From the NCBI RefSeq assembly GCF_000739455.1, contig NZ_CP009211.1:1375458-1439457 (forward strand): a stretch of DNA of 64,000 nucleotides. Reading direction: 5' to 3'. Below the pieces are notes generated by a model, which was not told the origin of the DNA, made no database searches, and worked only from the letters and a program-made list of their open reading frames with translations. Shown here in pieces: positions 1-9,689 of this stretch (its first letter is position 1; each line of letters opens with the position of its first letter). The DNA is from Corynebacterium imitans (GTDB taxonomy: Bacteria; Actinomycetota; Actinomycetes; Mycobacteriales; Mycobacteriaceae). A program made the position numbers and the translations under genes.

Positions 1-887
1 TCGTACGTGTCGGTGCCCTTCGCCTCGGCGCGGATCAGCACGTCGCCGACCCAGCAGGTGCGCGCCTCGGGCAGCGAGGACTGCTTATCGCCCTGCAGCG
101 CACCCTTGTAAAGCACGTTGGAGCGGCAGTTCGGTACGGAGTGATCCACCAGCATGCGGTTCTCGATGTACTGGCCGGGGTCGGCGAAGTACACGCCGTT
201 GAGCTCGGCATCGCCGCCGGGGGCAGCGAACTTCACGCGCGGGGTGATGCGAACGATCTCGCCGCCGAAGGCTGCCACGTAGTGTCGCAGCGTCGAGTCG
301 CGCTCCAACAGGATCGATTGCTGACCGATGTGGACGGTATCCTCATTCCACTCGGCGTCGACGATGGCGCGCACGGTCGAGCCCTCGCCGAGGTGCCAGT
401 TCACGTTATCGGCGTGGGTGCCGGAGCCTGCATAGCGCAGGATGACGTTGCCCTTGGCGTGCGTGCCGGACTCGATCAGGATGTTGCCGAAGGTGGTCAC
501 ATCCGCACCAGCACCGGTGACGGTGATCGTGATGTCCTGCTCAAGCTCGGTGTCGGCAGGCAGGTGCACGATGACACCGGTCTCGGCGGAGCTCCAAGCC
601 TGCGCGGAGACGCGGTCGACGGCACCGCCAGCGACCTTCAAGCGCTCGTCGCTAATCGGCACCTCTTCAACGCGCACGCTTTCCGGCGCATCCACGGTGA
701 TCTGCGCCTTCGCAGCCGGGGCAAACTTGCCGTTGTGCAAGCCGCGGATGCGGCGCAGGGAGATGAAGCGCCACACCTCATCGCGGCCGCCGGGCACCGG
801 GAAGTCCTCGACGTTAAACGACTGGAAGAGGTCACCCTTGTTGTTGTGCGGGGTGGCGTTTTGTACGGGATCAACAGAAACGGTCAT
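1..887 (-). CDS. sufD: Fe-S cluster assembly protein SufD (C-terminus cut by window edge)
   Basis: SufD is the scaffold partner of SufB and SufC in the SUF system that builds [Fe-S] clusters in the cytosol. About 295 N-terminal residues are visible, starting ATG at 887 (MTVSVDPVQNATPHN); the rest lies beyond base 1. The beta-helix core is recognisable (HVDNVNWHLGEG-like stretch, then FGGEIVRITPRVKF and DHSVPNCRSNVLYKG), as in SufB/SufD paralogues. The start lies 5 bases after the sufB stop, so the two are surely co-transcribed and probably translationally coupled. sufC and sufS would be expected just outside the window. Identification is based on similarity to the family and on gene order; no internal defects seen. 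Confidence 0.93.
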   Translation of the reverse strand, partial: MTVSVDPVQNATPHNNKGDLFQSFNVEDFPVPGGRDEVWRFISLRRIRGLHNGKFAPAAKAQITVDAPESVRVEEVPISDERLKVAGGAVDRVSAQAWSSAETGVIVHLPADTELEQDITITVTGAGADVTTFGNILIESGTHAKGNVILRYAGSGTHADNVNWHLGEGSTVRAIVDAEWNEDTVHIGQQSILLERDSTLRHYVAAFGGEIVRITPRVKFAAPGGDAELNGVYFADPGQYIENRMLVDHSVPNCRSNVLYKGALQGDKQSSLPEARTCWVGDVLIRAEAKGTDTY

Positions 888-892
888 TGGGT

Positions 893-2338
893 TTAGCCCA
901 CCGATCCTTCCATTTGCAGCTCGATGAGACGGTTCAGTTCCAGGGCGTACTCCATCGGCAGCTCCTTCGCAATGGGCTCGACGAAGCCGCGCACGATCAT
1001 GGCCATGGCTTCCTCCTCCGGGATGCCGCGGCTCATGAGGTAGAACAGCTGCTGCTCGGAGACCTTGGACACCTTGGCCTCGTGGCCCAGGGTGACGCGG
1101 TCATTACGAATGTCGTTGTACGGGTAGGTGTCGGAGCGAGAAATGTCGTCCACCAGCAGCGCGTCGCACTCCACGTTGGACTGGGAGTTGTGCGCATTCG
1201 CGTTGACCTGGATCAAGCCGCGGTAGGCGGAACGGCCGCCACCGCGAGCCACAGACTTCGACACCACCGAAGACGAGGTGTGCGGAGCCATGTGAGTCAT
1301 CTTGGCGCCGGTGTCCTGGAACTGGCCCTCGCCGGCGAAAGCGACAGAAAGGACCTCGCCGCGTGCGTGCTCGCCGGTCATCCAGACCGCCGGGTACTTC
1401 ATGGTCACCTTGGACCCGATGTTGCCGTCGACCCACTCCATGGTCGCGCCCTCTTCAGCCTTCGCGCGCTTGGTCACGAGGTTGTAGACGTTGTTCGACC
1501 AGTTCTGAATGGTGGTGTAGCGGCAGCGGCCGCCCTTCTTCACGATGATCTCCACCACGGCGGAGTGCAGCGAGTCCGACTTATAGATCGGCGCGGTGCA
1601 GCCCTCGACGTAGTGCACGTAAGCGTCCTCGTCCACGATGATCAGGGTGCGCTCAAACTGGCCCATGTTCTCGGTGTTAATGCGGAAGTAAGCCTGGAGC
1701 GGAATGTCCACGTGGACCCCCGGCGGCACGTAAATGAAGGAACCGCCAGACCACACGGCCGAGTTCAACGCGGAGAACTTATTGTCGCCAGCCGGAATGA
1801 CGGTGCCGAAGTGCTCCTTAAACAGCTCCTCGTGCTCGCGCAGCGCAGTATCGGTATCAACGAAGATGACGCCTTTTTCCTCCAGGTCCTCGCGGATCTG
1901 GTGGTAGACCACCTCAGATTCGTACTGAGCGGCCACACCTGCGACCAGGCGCTGCTTCTCAGCCTCAGGAATACCCAGCTTGTCGTAGGTGTCCTTAATG
2001 TCCTGCGGCAGGTCGTCCCAGGAAGTCGCCTGCTCCTCGGTCGAGCGGACGTAGTACTTAATGTTGTCGAAATCGATGTCCGAGAGATCCGCACCCCAGG
2101 TGGGCATCGGCTTCTTCTCAAAGATCTCGTGCGCCTTCAGACGCTGGTTCAGCATCCACTCCGGCTCGTTCTTAATACCCGAGATGTCGCGCACCACGTC
2201 CTCGTTCAGGCCGCGGCGTGCGGAGGCACCGGCGACATCGGAGTCGTGCCAGCCGTAGCTGTACGCGCCGATGGAATCGATGATCTGCTCATCGTTCATC
2301 GGTGTTTCGAGACCGGGTGCGGGGTTAGCTTTCGTCAT
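893..2338 (-). CDS. sufB: Fe-S cluster assembly protein SufB
   Basis: SufB is the main scaffold of the SufBCD complex on which nascent [Fe-S] clusters form before transfer to apoproteins. The product is 481 residues, the usual length. I chose ATG at 2338 ([16 protein letters not shown]) because AAGGAG stands just upstream; an in-frame ATG at 2416 would add 26 atypical residues. Typical family stretches are seen: [43 protein letters not shown] and the C-terminal [19 protein letters not shown]. The start lies inside the last codons of sufR (14-base overlap), which suggests coupling of repressor and scaffold translation. Confidence 0.97.
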   Translation of the reverse strand: MTKANPAPGLETPMNDEQIIDSIGAYSYGWHDSDVAGASARRGLNEDVVRDISGIKNEPEWMLNQRLKAHEIFEKKPMPTWGADLSDIDFDNIKYYVRSTEEQATSWDDLPQDIKDTYDKLGIPEAEKQRLVAGVAAQYESEVVYHQIREDLEEKGVIFVDTDTALREHEELFKEHFGTVIPAGDNKFSALNSAVWSGGSFIYVPPGVHVDIPLQAYFRINTENMGQFERTLIIVDEDAYVHYVEGCTAPIYKSDSLHSAVVEIIVKKGGRCRYTTIQNWSNNVYNLVTKRAKAEEGATMEWVDGNIGSKVTMKYPAVWMTGEHARGEVLSVAFAGEGQFQDTGAKMTHMAPHTSSSVVSKSVARGGGRSAYRGLIQVNANAHNSQSNVECDALLVDDISRSDTYPYNDIRNDRVTLGHEAKVSKVSEQQLFYLMSRGIPEEEAMAMIVRGFVEPIAKELPMEYALELNRLIELQMEGSVG

Positions 2339-3059
2339 TATCTCCGCTCCTTTCAGTATGGGTTCCCGCCGCCGTAGCGGTAGCGGCGAGAGGAATATTC
2401 GTCGTGCAGATGCCATCGCCGTCAGCGATCAGCGCCAAGGGCTGCACATGCGTGCCCACGAGCGCCGAGATGGCTTCATGTTCTGCCTCGCAGATCTCCG
2501 GGTGCGCCGAGGCGACGTCAGAGACCGGGCAGTGGTGCTGGCAGAGCTGGATGCCGTTGCCAGCGGAGGTCACCGTGGCTGCGTAACCGTGACGATCCAA
2601 CACCTCGGCGATCGCCTCCACGGTCGCCTTGGTTGCCTCCTCACCGGAAGCGGCATCGGAATCATCGCATTCCGCAGCGTTTGCCTCTGCGAGGACTTTC
2701 TCAATCCGTGCCCGGGCAAAGTCACGCACTGCGCGCTCTCCCCCGAGCTGCTTAATCATCTCCACGGCGTCGACGGCCAAGCCGTCGTAATGCGTGCCAA
2801 ATGAACGCCGCCCACTTTCGGTCAGCCGGAAGTACTTCGCGGGGCGTCCCCGCGTCGCTTCCTCCCCAGCAACGACGCGTGGATCGCACGTCTCTGCCAG
2901 GTCGTCCCCGAGAAGTTTATCGAGGTGGCGGCGCACACCTGCGGCAGAAAGGCCTAGTTGCTCGGCAATGTCGGTGGCGGTCACCGGGCCAAGCGTTAAC
3001 AGCGCACGCATCACGTCGCCGCGGGTGTCTACCCCTACTGCTCGATGCTGCTCGGCCAT
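2325..3059 (-). CDS. sufR: SufR-type transcriptional repressor of the suf operon
   Basis: A 244-residue winged-helix regulator. The N-terminal part (about residues 14-75) carries a helix-turn-helix ([21 protein letters not shown]). The C-terminal part holds a cysteine cluster around residues 172-190, [18 protein letters not shown], which in SufR proteins binds an [Fe-S] cluster. SufR represses suf while its cluster is intact and releases DNA when it is lost, so it acts as an Fe-S sufficiency sensor. ATG at 3059 follows GAGGTGA. It is the first gene of sufR-sufB-sufD. A perfect palindrome at 3130-3141 upstream is the likely operator. Confidence 0.93.
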   Translation of the reverse strand: MAEQHRAVGVDTRGDVMRALLTLGPVTATDIAEQLGLSAAGVRRHLDKLLGDDLAETCDPRVVAGEEATRGRPAKYFRLTESGRRSFGTHYDGLAVDAVEMIKQLGGERAVRDFARARIEKVLAEANAAECDDSDAASGEEATKATVEAIAEVLDRHGYAATVTSAGNGIQLCQHHCPVSDVASAHPEICEAEHEAISALVGTHVQPLALIADGDGICTTNIPLAATATAAGTHTERSGDNDES

Positions 3060-3129
3060 TGCTTCACCTCAGCTTCCTTTGATTTCCACGTTGCTCGCGT
3101 GCAAAAGGACGTCCCTTTCGCCTTTACAC

Positions 3130-3141
3130 AACACTAGTGTT
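3130..3141. promoter_or_regulatory. Perfect 12-base palindrome, likely SufR operator
   Basis: AACACTAGTGTT is a perfect palindrome about 70 bases upstream of sufR, in the divergent sufR/mptB region. Its half-site ACACT resembles the half-site reported for mycobacterial SufR. Position in the probable sufR promoter area fits autorepression. The assignment is inference from position and symmetry. Confidence 0.5.
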
Positions 3142-3190
3142 TCCAAATTATTTCTGCCGCGCGGGGTCCCCCCGGCGTGTCACCATCTGC

Positions 3191-3219
3191 TTTCACCTGC
3201 TCCTGGTGGCCCCTAGAAT
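3191..3219 (+). promoter_or_regulatory. mptB promoter giving a leaderless transcript
   Basis: TAGAAT (3214-3219) matches an actinobacterial -10 box. TTTCAC (3191-3196), 17 bases upstream, is a possible -35. The mptB GTG at 3229 begins 9 bases after the -10 box, just where transcription should begin, and no properly spaced ribosome binding site exists, so the mRNA is probably leaderless. Confidence 0.5.
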
Positions 3220-3228
3220 GCTGAAGGT

Positions 3229-4920
3229 GTGACCCCACCGCACCACACCGCTAAGGACCGGGACGCACACGAAGCAGCACGGTCCGCCTTTTCGCCAGGC
3301 CTGGTCGAGGCGCTACCCCGCCTGGGCACGGCCGGTTCGCGCTCAGCGCTACTGCACCGCGCTGACCTTTCCGACGCTGGTGTTGCGGCCTCCACCATCG
3401 AGCTCAACCGCTTCGCACTGTTGCGGTGGCTCGGCGCACTCGGCACGCTGCTGATGGGCTTAGGCGGGCTGGGCGGCGGTGCCCTCCCGGTGGTGGACAA
3501 CCCGTGGTTCGACCTGCCAGGCGGCCAAATCATGGGTCGCATGATGCAGACTTCTTCCTCCGTGGTGCTGATCGGTGTCGGCTGCCTCGTCGTGGCTTGG
3601 CTGCTCATGGGCCCCTTCGTGGGTGCGGGCACCAAACACTCGCGCATCAGCGCACGAGTGATCTTCCGCACCTTTCTCGTCTGGGCCGCACCATTATTCC
3701 TCACCGCTCCCTTGTTTACCCAAGACATCTATTCCTACTTGGCGCACGGCTCCATCGTGAGCCAAGGCCTCGACCCCTACGCCGCGGGCCCTGTGGAGAT
3801 CCTCGGCACCGACAACCACCTCGCGCGCTCCGTCCCCTTCATCTGGGCGCACTCACCGAGCCCCTACGGACCGGTCGCACTCGGCATCGCCTCGGCGATC
3901 TCGTGGATCACCCAAGACTCCATCTACTTTGGCGTGCTAGCCCACCGCGCCGTCTCTTTCGCGGGCGTCATCGCGGCGGCGTGGGGCATTCGCGCGCTCG
4001 CCGCGCGCTGCGGCGTCCACGGTGCCACCGCCCTGTGGCTCGGCGTACTCAACCCGCTGACCATCCTGCATCTGATCGGCGGGATCCACAACGAAGCAGT
4101 CATGCTCGGCTTTCTCCTCGTCGGCATGGAGCTGGGCCTGCGTGGCGTCGACAAACTTGCGCAGCACCAACGCAACCTTCCCGGCTGGGCGCTCTTCCTC
4201 GGCTCGAGCGCGCTACTGACCTGCGGCGGCCTGGTCAAGGTCACAGGGTTCGTCGCCCTCGGGTTTACCGGCATGGCGCTCGCCCGGCTTTGGGTGGGAA
4301 ACGGGGGCAAGCGGGCGTCGATACGCGCCATCGGGTGTGCCGCACTCATCCAGACCTGCGTCCTTGTTCTCACAGTGGCGGCTGTGTCGCTAGCCACGGG
4401 CATCGGGCTCGGCTGGGTCACCGGGCAGGGCGGCGCGGCGTCGATACGCAGCTGGCTCTCGGTCACCACCGATATCGGAGTGCTGAGCGGGCGCCTCGCC
4501 ATGCTGCTCAACCTCGGCGACCACACCGATGCCATCTTGAGCATTACCCGCGGCGTCGGCCTGCTTATCGCCGGCGCGTTCCTGGTGCGCATGCTCTGGG
4601 CAACCTTCAAAGGCTCGATCCACCCCGTCGGTGGGCTCGGTGTAGCCACACTCGTGCTCGTCCTGCTGTTTCCGGTCGTCCACCCCTGGTACCCGCTCTG
4701 GGGCATTCTGCCGCTGGCGGCGTGGGCGAACCGCTTCTTCTTCCGCGCGAGCGTCGCCACCTATTGCGCCGTGTTCAGTTTCCTAGTCCTGCCCCGCGGG
4801 CTCGCGCTCCCGCCGGGCACAGTGGCCACCATCTACCTGGCCGCCGCCTGCTATTTCGCCCTCATGTGCGGCGGCGCATGGCTGTGGTACCGGTGGCGCG
4901 CCGGACGCGGGCTACACTAG
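3229..4920 (+). CDS. mptB: Alpha-1,6-mannosyltransferase MptB-like, polytopic GT-C glycosyltransferase
   Basis: A 563-residue polytopic membrane protein with a cytoplasmic N-terminus of about 60 residues followed by roughly a dozen hydrophobic helices. The loop after an early helix contains TQDIYSYLAHGSIVSQGLDP, the acidic loop of the polyprenyl-phosphomannose-dependent GT-C family. MptB starts the mannan backbone of lipomannan/lipoarabinomannan in Corynebacterium and Mycobacterium. GTG start at 3229, probably leaderless. Its position between sufR and an ABC exporter/ctaA cluster matches the corynebacterial locus. Substrate is inferred from the family and the locus. It contains two copies of the recurrent word GCGTCGATACGC (4315-4326, 4438-4449). 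Confidence 0.85.
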   Translation: MTPPHHTAKDRDAHEAARSAFSPGLVEALPRLGTAGSRSALLHRADLSDAGVAASTIELNRFALLRWLGALGTLLMGLGGLGGGALPVVDNPWFDLPGGQIMGRMMQTSSSVVLIGVGCLVVAWLLMGPFVGAGTKHSRISARVIFRTFLVWAAPLFLTAPLFTQDIYSYLAHGSIVSQGLDPYAAGPVEILGTDNHLARSVPFIWAHSPSPYGPVALGIASAISWITQDSIYFGVLAHRAVSFAGVIAAAWGIRALAARCGVHGATALWLGVLNPLTILHLIGGIHNEAVMLGFLLVGMELGLRGVDKLAQHQRNLPGWALFLGSSALLTCGGLVKVTGFVALGFTGMALARLWVGNGGKRASIRAIGCAALIQTCVLVLTVAAVSLATGIGLGWVTGQGGAASIRSWLSVTTDIGVLSGRLAMLLNLGDHTDAILSITRGVGLLIAGAFLVRMLWATFKGSIHPVGGLGVATLVLVLLFPVVHPWYPLWGILPLAAWANRFFFRASVATYCAVFSFLVLPRGLALPPGTVATIYLAAACYFALMCGGAWLWYRWRAGRGLH

Positions 4921-4925
4921 CGCTC

Positions 4926-5852
4926 ATGGAAAATGATGCCCTGGTAGTGAGCAATGTGGTGAAAACTTTTGGTCACACCCGCGCCGTCGACGGCGTGTCC
5001 TTCCGCGCGCGTCAGGGCCAGCTGCTTGCCCTGCTCGGCCCGAACGGCGCCGGCAAGACCACGACGATCGAGATGTGCGAGGGTTTTACCAGCCCTACCT
5101 CGGGCAGTATTCGCGTGCTCGACTTCGACCCGGCCACCGAACCGCAGAAAGTCCGCGACCGGATCGGCATCATGTTGCAGGGCGGTGGCTCCTACTCTGG
5201 TGTGAAGCTGCGCGAGATGCTGCGCCTGGCGGCCTCCTACAACAAGGACCCGCACGATCCTGACTGGCTCATCGAGTTGCTCGGTCTTGAGGGCGTGGCC
5301 AACACCACCTACCGCAGACTTTCGGGTGGCCAGCAGCAGCGTCTCTCGCTCGCGCTCGCGATTATCGGACGCCCGGAGCTGCTGTTTCTCGACGAGCCGA
5401 CCGCCGGCATGGACGCCCAGTCGAGGCTCGCCGTCTGGGACCTGGTCAACGCCTTAAAACGCGATGGCACCACCATTGTGCTGACCACGCACCTGATGGA
5501 CGAGGCTGAGACGTTGGCCGACCACATCGTGATTATGGACCGCGGACGCGTCGTCGCCGACGGCACGATGGCCGAGCTCACCTCGCATGATGACTACCCG
5601 CTCGTCTCTTTCACCACCGCCACTGAGCTCGATGTGCCCGCGTTCAACGCCCAGCTCGAGCCATTTGGCGTGTCCGCCGAAGCGCTGCGCCCGCTTTCCT
5701 ACCGGGTGCGCGGCAGCGGCAGCCCCGCGCTGATCACCGCGCTCGCCCAGGCCGCGGAGCACCAGGACGTACTCATCCGCGAACTGGGGGTCTCGCACCG
5801 CAACTTGGAAGACGTCTTCCTCGACATCACCGGCCACGAGCTGCGCAGCTAG
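4926..5852 (+). CDS. ABC transporter ATP-binding protein (ABC-2 exporter type)
   Basis: A 308-residue ABC ATPase. The Walker A motif GPNGAGKTTT is near residue 38, the signature LSGGQQQRLSLALA near 135, Walker B LLFLDEPTAGMD next, and the H-loop TTHLMDEAE follows. The C-terminal 90 residues form the regulatory tail typical of DrrA/NatA-like exporters. ATG at 4926 lies 5 bases after the mptB stop, and the permease follows after 39 bases. The substrate is unknown. The neighbourhood (mptB, heme A synthase) suggests an envelope- or heme-related role, which is inference only. Confidence 0.92.
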   Translation: MENDALVVSNVVKTFGHTRAVDGVSFRARQGQLLALLGPNGAGKTTTIEMCEGFTSPTSGSIRVLDFDPATEPQKVRDRIGIMLQGGGSYSGVKLREMLRLAASYNKDPHDPDWLIELLGLEGVANTTYRRLSGGQQQRLSLALAIIGRPELLFLDEPTAGMDAQSRLAVWDLVNALKRDGTTIVLTTHLMDEAETLADHIVIMDRGRVVADGTMAELTSHDDYPLVSFTTATELDVPAFNAQLEPFGVSAEALRPLSYRVRGSGSPALITALAQAAEHQDVLIRELGVSHRNLEDVFLDITGHELRS

Positions 5853-5891
5853 CGCTTTCACAAACCTTCACCAGAAAAGGAGTAGATCACC

Positions 5892-6686
5892 GTGAGCACT
5901 GCGTCACCGGACACCCCGCGCCCCGCGCGCACGCTCCCGCCCGGGACGTTTACCCCCAACCCGCAGCGCGCATCTGTGCTGGACATGGCACTTGCCCAGG
6001 GCAAGATCGAATCGAAACTCATGCTGCGCCACGGCGAGCAACTGCTGGTCAACATCCTGATCCCCGGGGCACTCCTGGTAGTCGCGGCGGTCGTGCCCAT
6101 CTTCGCCGATACGGACTTCAACCAGATTGTCCCCATGGTGTTCGCTGTTGCCGCCACGAGTGCCGGGTTTACCGGTCAGGCGATCGCGCTCGCCTTCGAT
6201 CGACGCTACGGGGCGCTGAAACGCACCGGTGCCTCCGGAGTGCCGCCGTGGACGATCATCACCGGCAAGATTATCGGCGTGCTCGCCACAGTCGCGGTAC
6301 AGATCGTCGTCCTCGGTGCCCTGGCCTTCTACCTAGGGTGGCGCGCAAGCGCGCTCGGTATCGTGTGCGGGCTTTTTACCTTGGTCGTCGGCGTGGCAGC
6401 GTTTAGCGCGATGGGTCTGTTGATGGGCGGCACCTTAAGCTCCGAGCTCGTGCTCGCCCTGGCCAACCTTTTCTGGCTCGTACTCATGGGGATTGTCGGC
6501 TGGGTCCAGTACAGCGGCGACATTGGGCAGGCGGGTGCCTGGAACCTCGTTCCCACGGTCGCGCTGGCGGGTGCACTGACCAAGGCGCTCGCGGTCGCGT
6601 TCAACTGGCAGGCCTGGCTTTCACTGCTGTGCTGGACGGTCGCAGCAATGGCCGCCGCCGCCCGCTGGTTCCGCTTCGACGGATAA
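5892..6686 (+). CDS. ABC-2 type transporter permease
   Basis: A 264-residue membrane protein with six predicted helices, starting after a soluble N-terminus of about 50 residues. It pairs with the ATPase just upstream to form an exporter. The GTG start at 5892 is preceded by AAAAGGAG. The segment YGALKRTGASGVPPWTI after the second helix resembles the coupling loop of ABC-2 permeases. Nothing in the sequence identifies its substrate. Confidence 0.88.
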   Translation: MSTASPDTPRPARTLPPGTFTPNPQRASVLDMALAQGKIESKLMLRHGEQLLVNILIPGALLVVAAVVPIFADTDFNQIVPMVFAVAATSAGFTGQAIALAFDRRYGALKRTGASGVPPWTIITGKIIGVLATVAVQIVVLGALAFYLGWRASALGIVCGLFTLVVGVAAFSAMGLLMGGTLSSELVLALANLFWLVLMGIVGWVQYSGDIGQAGAWNLVPTVALAGALTKALAVAFNWQAWLSLLCWTVAAMAAAARWFRFDG

Positions 6687-6695
6687 CCGCAGCGC

Positions 6696-6711
6696 CCGCA
6701 CTGCAGTGCGG
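6696..6711. repeat. Perfect 16-base palindrome after the permease gene
   Basis: CCGCACTGCAGTGCGG is perfectly self-complementary, 9 bases after the permease stop and about 100 bases before ctaA. As RNA it would form a 6-bp stem with a TGCA loop; the nearest T-run (TTTT at 6720) is 8-9 bases away, so termination is uncertain. It could also be an operator for ctaA. Confidence 0.4.
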
Positions 6712-6812
6712 ATCCCCTTGTTTTCCGCAGTATGCGTTAAGCTGTGGACGACACTTTCCTCATCCGAAAGTTGCATGCATTCTCTCCAAGATTTCGAAAG
6801 GGAGCGCGTCTC

Positions 6813-7787
6813 GTGAAGTCGACGCAGGTGGATTCCACACACACTCAGCCCCAGGCGCTCGCAAGCCAGCCTGATGGCCCTCGCGGTACAGGGCCCTCGC
6901 TCAAGGTCCAGCGAGTGCTGGCCATGATTTTGCTGCTGTGCCAGGGCGGGATTACCGTGACCGGCTCGCTCGTGCGCGTCACCGGCTCCGGTCTGGGATG
7001 CGACACCTGGCCGTTGTGTCACGAGGGCTCGCTCGTGCCCGTCGCTGGCGCGGCCCCCTGGATCCACCAAGCCATCGAGTTTGGCAACCGCCTGCTCGCC
7101 ATCATTGTCGCGGCCGTCGCGATCGCGGTACTCGTCGCCGTCTACAAGGCGCAGCGCCGCAACGCGATCAAGGCACTCGCTGCCGTATCCCTCGCAGGCG
7201 TGGTGCTCCAGGCCATCATTGGCGGCATCTCCGTCCACCTGGACCTGCGCTGGTGGGCCGTGGCCGTGCACTTCCTGCCCTCGATGGTCCTGGTCGCCGT
7301 GGCCGCTGCGCTGTACATGCGCATCGCGGAGCCGGACGGGGTCGAGCCGACTCGTGTGTTCCCTAAGGCTGCGAGCACGTGGGCGATCATCGCCGCGATC
7401 GCGCTCGCCGTGGTGCTGATTACCGGCACGATGGTCACCGGCTCTGGCCCGCACTCGGGCGACGCAGACGCGGGCATGGCAGGCCGCCTGCAGATGGACA
7501 CCCGCGTGCTGGCCTACGTCCACGCTTTCTGCCTCTACATCTATCTCGGCGCTACCGTCGTCGCTGTCTGGCTGCTGCGTAAGGCGCAGGTGCCGAAGGA
7601 CGTGATGCGCACCGCGATCGTGCTCATCGTGCTCATCCTCGTCCAGTGGGCGATCGGCGTTATCCAATTCCAGCTGGGTGTGCCCCGCTGGACCATCCCC
7701 GCTCACATCGGCATGTCCTCGATGGTGGTGGCCTTCACCACCTTCCTGTGGGCCCACGGCGAGCGCCGCCTCCCCACGCTGGTCTAA
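6813..7787 (+). CDS. ctaA: Heme A synthase CtaA
   Basis: CtaA oxidises heme O to heme A for the aa3 cytochrome oxidase, in the membrane. The 324-residue product has eight hydrophobic helices in two four-helix halves. The conserved histidines are visible in WIHQAIEFGNRL, WWAVAVHFLPSM, AYVHAFCLYIYL and TIPAHIGMSSM. A paired Cys loop (GCDTWPLCHEG) sits between helices 1 and 2. I chose GTG at 6813 because AAAGGGAG is 8 bases upstream; an ATG at 6744 has no such site. It works with ctaB (8778-9689), which makes heme O. Confidence 0.95.
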   Translation: MKSTQVDSTHTQPQALASQPDGPRGTGPSLKVQRVLAMILLLCQGGITVTGSLVRVTGSGLGCDTWPLCHEGSLVPVAGAAPWIHQAIEFGNRLLAIIVAAVAIAVLVAVYKAQRRNAIKALAAVSLAGVVLQAIIGGISVHLDLRWWAVAVHFLPSMVLVAVAAALYMRIAEPDGVEPTRVFPKAASTWAIIAAIALAVVLITGTMVTGSGPHSGDADAGMAGRLQMDTRVLAYVHAFCLYIYLGATVVAVWLLRKAQVPKDVMRTAIVLIVLILVQWAIGVIQFQLGVPRWTIPAHIGMSSMVVAFTTFLWAHGERRLPTLV

Positions 7788-7815
7788 CCTGCAGCATGCT
7801 TCCTGCCCGCCGGGG

Positions 7816-7821
7816 TAACCT
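7816..7821 (+). promoter_or_regulatory. -10 box of the quinone oxidoreductase gene (leaderless)
   Basis: TAACCT ends 6 bases before the ATG at 7828. There is no ribosome binding site, so transcription and translation probably start at the same base. This is also the reason for choosing ATG 7828 over the in-frame GTG at 7822. Confidence 0.4.
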
Positions 7822-7827
7822 GTGGCT

Positions 7828-8781
7828 ATGCACGCCATAGTCACCGATTCCCCCGGCGGGCCATTGCTTTTCACCGACATCGCTGCCCCCACCCCCACCG
7901 TGGGCCAGCTGCTTATCGACGTCACGTATGCCCACATCCAGCCTCCTCTCCCCAAAGCCGACGCTGGCACAGTCGTGGGCTCCGCCGGGTGCGGCCGCGT
8001 GGCAGAGGACCCGGAGGGCGAAATCGCCCCCGGTACGCTCGTCGCGTTTGCGGACGCTCAAGGTGCGTGCGCGGAGCAGGTCGTCGTCACCCGCGAGCGC
8101 GTCGCCGCCGTGCCCGAGGGGATTGATGAGGCGGTGGCCGCCTGCATGCTCGCCCCGGGCATGGCCGCGCACGCGATGCTCTACAGCGTGCGCGAGACGA
8201 AAGACGGCGACACGATGGTGATCACCGATGGAGCAAGCGAGGTGGGGCTGGCGCTCACGCAGCTGGCAGCAGCTGCGGGCGCTACCGTCTTTTCCGTCGT
8301 GCGTGATGGCTCCGGCGAGGAAGCGGCGTATGACGCCGGCGCGACGGGGGTGTTCCGCTACTACGCTGATGCCGCGCAGCGTATTTGCGAGGCCAACGGA
8401 GGCCGTGGCGTCGACGTGGTCTACGAAGCTCATTCCGGCGCACTTCCAGGGGCGATCCACCCTCTGCAACTCGCACTGGAGGCCTGCGCACCACGCGGCC
8501 TCATCTGCGCCTACGGGCAGGTGGACGCGGACGAGCAGAGCGCACGCGTCGGAATCGCGGAGCTCGAGCGCCACGGAGGTCTGTACCTCACGCACGCCTC
8601 GCTGCCGTGGTACACGCAAACAGCAGACGAGTTCCGGTACCACTCACAAGCGGTGACCCGCGCTGTTGAAGACGGCACGCTGCGTTTCCACGTGCGCGAG
8701 GTCTTCCCCCTCACCGAGGCAGCCACGGCCTTTGAGGCTGCACAAGCAACCGGGCCCGGCTGCGTCGTGGTACGGATTTAG
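7828..8781 (+). CDS. Zinc-free quinone oxidoreductase-like protein (MDR family)
   Basis: A 317-residue medium-chain dehydrogenase/reductase of the NADPH:quinone reductase type. It has a GroES-like N-terminal half and a Rossmann half around residues 125-230 ([28 protein letters not shown]; the usual glycine-rich AGGVG motif reads DGASEVG, a divergent form). The structural zinc ligands of alcohol dehydrogenases are not seen. It lies between ctaA and ctaB in the same place as qor in other corynebacteria. Its stop overlaps the ctaB stop by 4 bases on the opposite strand. True substrate unknown. Confidence 0.8.
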   Translation: MHAIVTDSPGGPLLFTDIAAPTPTVGQLLIDVTYAHIQPPLPKADAGTVVGSAGCGRVAEDPEGEIAPGTLVAFADAQGACAEQVVVTRERVAAVPEGIDEAVAACMLAPGMAAHAMLYSVRETKDGDTMVITDGASEVGLALTQLAAAAGATVFSVVRDGSGEEAAYDAGATGVFRYYADAAQRICEANGGRGVDVVYEAHSGALPGAIHPLQLALEACAPRGLICAYGQVDADEQSARVGIAELERHGGLYLTHASLPWYTQTADEFRYHSQAVTRAVEDGTLRFHVREVFPLTEAATAFEAAQATGPGCVVVRI

Positions 8782-9689
8782 AAGTAGCTGGCGATGGTGG
8801 GCAGCCCCAGCACCGCGTCAACCGACAGGCCCAAGAAGAGCGCTGCGAGGTAGTTGTTGGACAGGATGAACAACTTCAGCGGCTTGACCTGCTCGCCGCG
8901 GCGCACACCCTGGTGCAGGCGGGTCGCCATAACCAGGAAGGCGATACCGGAAACCAGCGCGACGATGAGGTAAATCCACGAGGTCGCTGGCACGAGCGCG
9001 AGCGAGACGATGACCGTCCACCAGGAGTAGAGCACGATCTGGCGGGTGGTTTCCTCCTGGGAGGCCACCACGGGCAGCATCGGGACCTCGGCGCGAGCGT
9101 AGTCCTCGCGGTACTTCATCGCCAGGGCCCAGGTGTGCGGCGGGGTCCAGAAGAAGATGATGAGGAACATCACAACCGCCTGCCACCAGCGGTCGGGCGA
9201 GCCGTCGGTCACGTTGTCACGGATGACCGCCCAGCCGACAAGCACCGGCATGCAACCGGCCGCGCCGCCCCAGATCACGTTCTGCCACGTCCTCCGCTTC
9301 AGCCACTTGGTGTAGACGAAGATGTAGAAGAAGTTGGTAAAGATAATGAAGGCGGCGGCGAGCCACGAGTTGCACAGGATGCCGAGCCAGAGCACGCTGG
9401 CGATGAGCAGCACCCAGGCGAACACGGCGGCGCGGGTCTTGGTGATCTTCGCGCGGACCAGCGGGCGGGCGCGGGTGCGTCCCATCTTCTGATCAATGTC
9501 GTAGTCGGCCACCATGTTGAAGGTGTTGGCTGCGCCGGCACCCATCCAGCCGCCGAGCAGCGTGGCCAGGATGAGCCACACGTTGACGCTGCCTCGGTCG
9601 GCTTGCAGCATCGCCGGGATTGCCGCGACCAAGAGAAGTTCAATGACCCTCGGCTTCGTCAATGCGAAATACGCCTTCACGGTCTCCAA
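8778..9689 (-). CDS. ctaB: Protoheme IX farnesyltransferase (heme O synthase) CtaB
   Basis: CtaB attaches farnesyl to protoheme to make heme O, the substrate of CtaA. The 303-residue product has about nine membrane helices and the UbiA-family aspartate motifs [19 protein letters not shown] and the later [15 protein letters not shown] chose TTG at 9689 because GGAGGA (9697-9702) is 7 bases upstream; an in-frame TTG at 9704 would overlap that site. It is divergent from tkt and convergent with the oxidoreductase gene, the corynebacterial arrangement. Confidence 0.95.
   Translation of the reverse strand: METVKAYFALTKPRVIELLLVAAIPAMLQADRGSVNVWLILATLLGGWMGAGAANTFNMVADYDIDQKMGRTRARPLVRAKITKTRAAVFAWVLLIASVLWLGILCNSWLAAAFIIFTNFFYIFVYTKWLKRRTWQNVIWGGAAGCMPVLVGWAVIRDNVTDGSPDRWWQAVVMFLIIFFWTPPHTWALAMKYREDYARAEVPMLPVVASQEETTRQIVLYSWWTVIVSLALVPATSWIYLIVALVSGIAFLVMATRLHQGVRRGEQVKPLKLFILSNNYLAALFLGLSVDAVLGLPTIASYF

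Noticed and set aside
887..2377. A 496-residue open frame antisense to sufB
   Set aside because: Shadow of sufB, which is strongly conserved in sequence and context.
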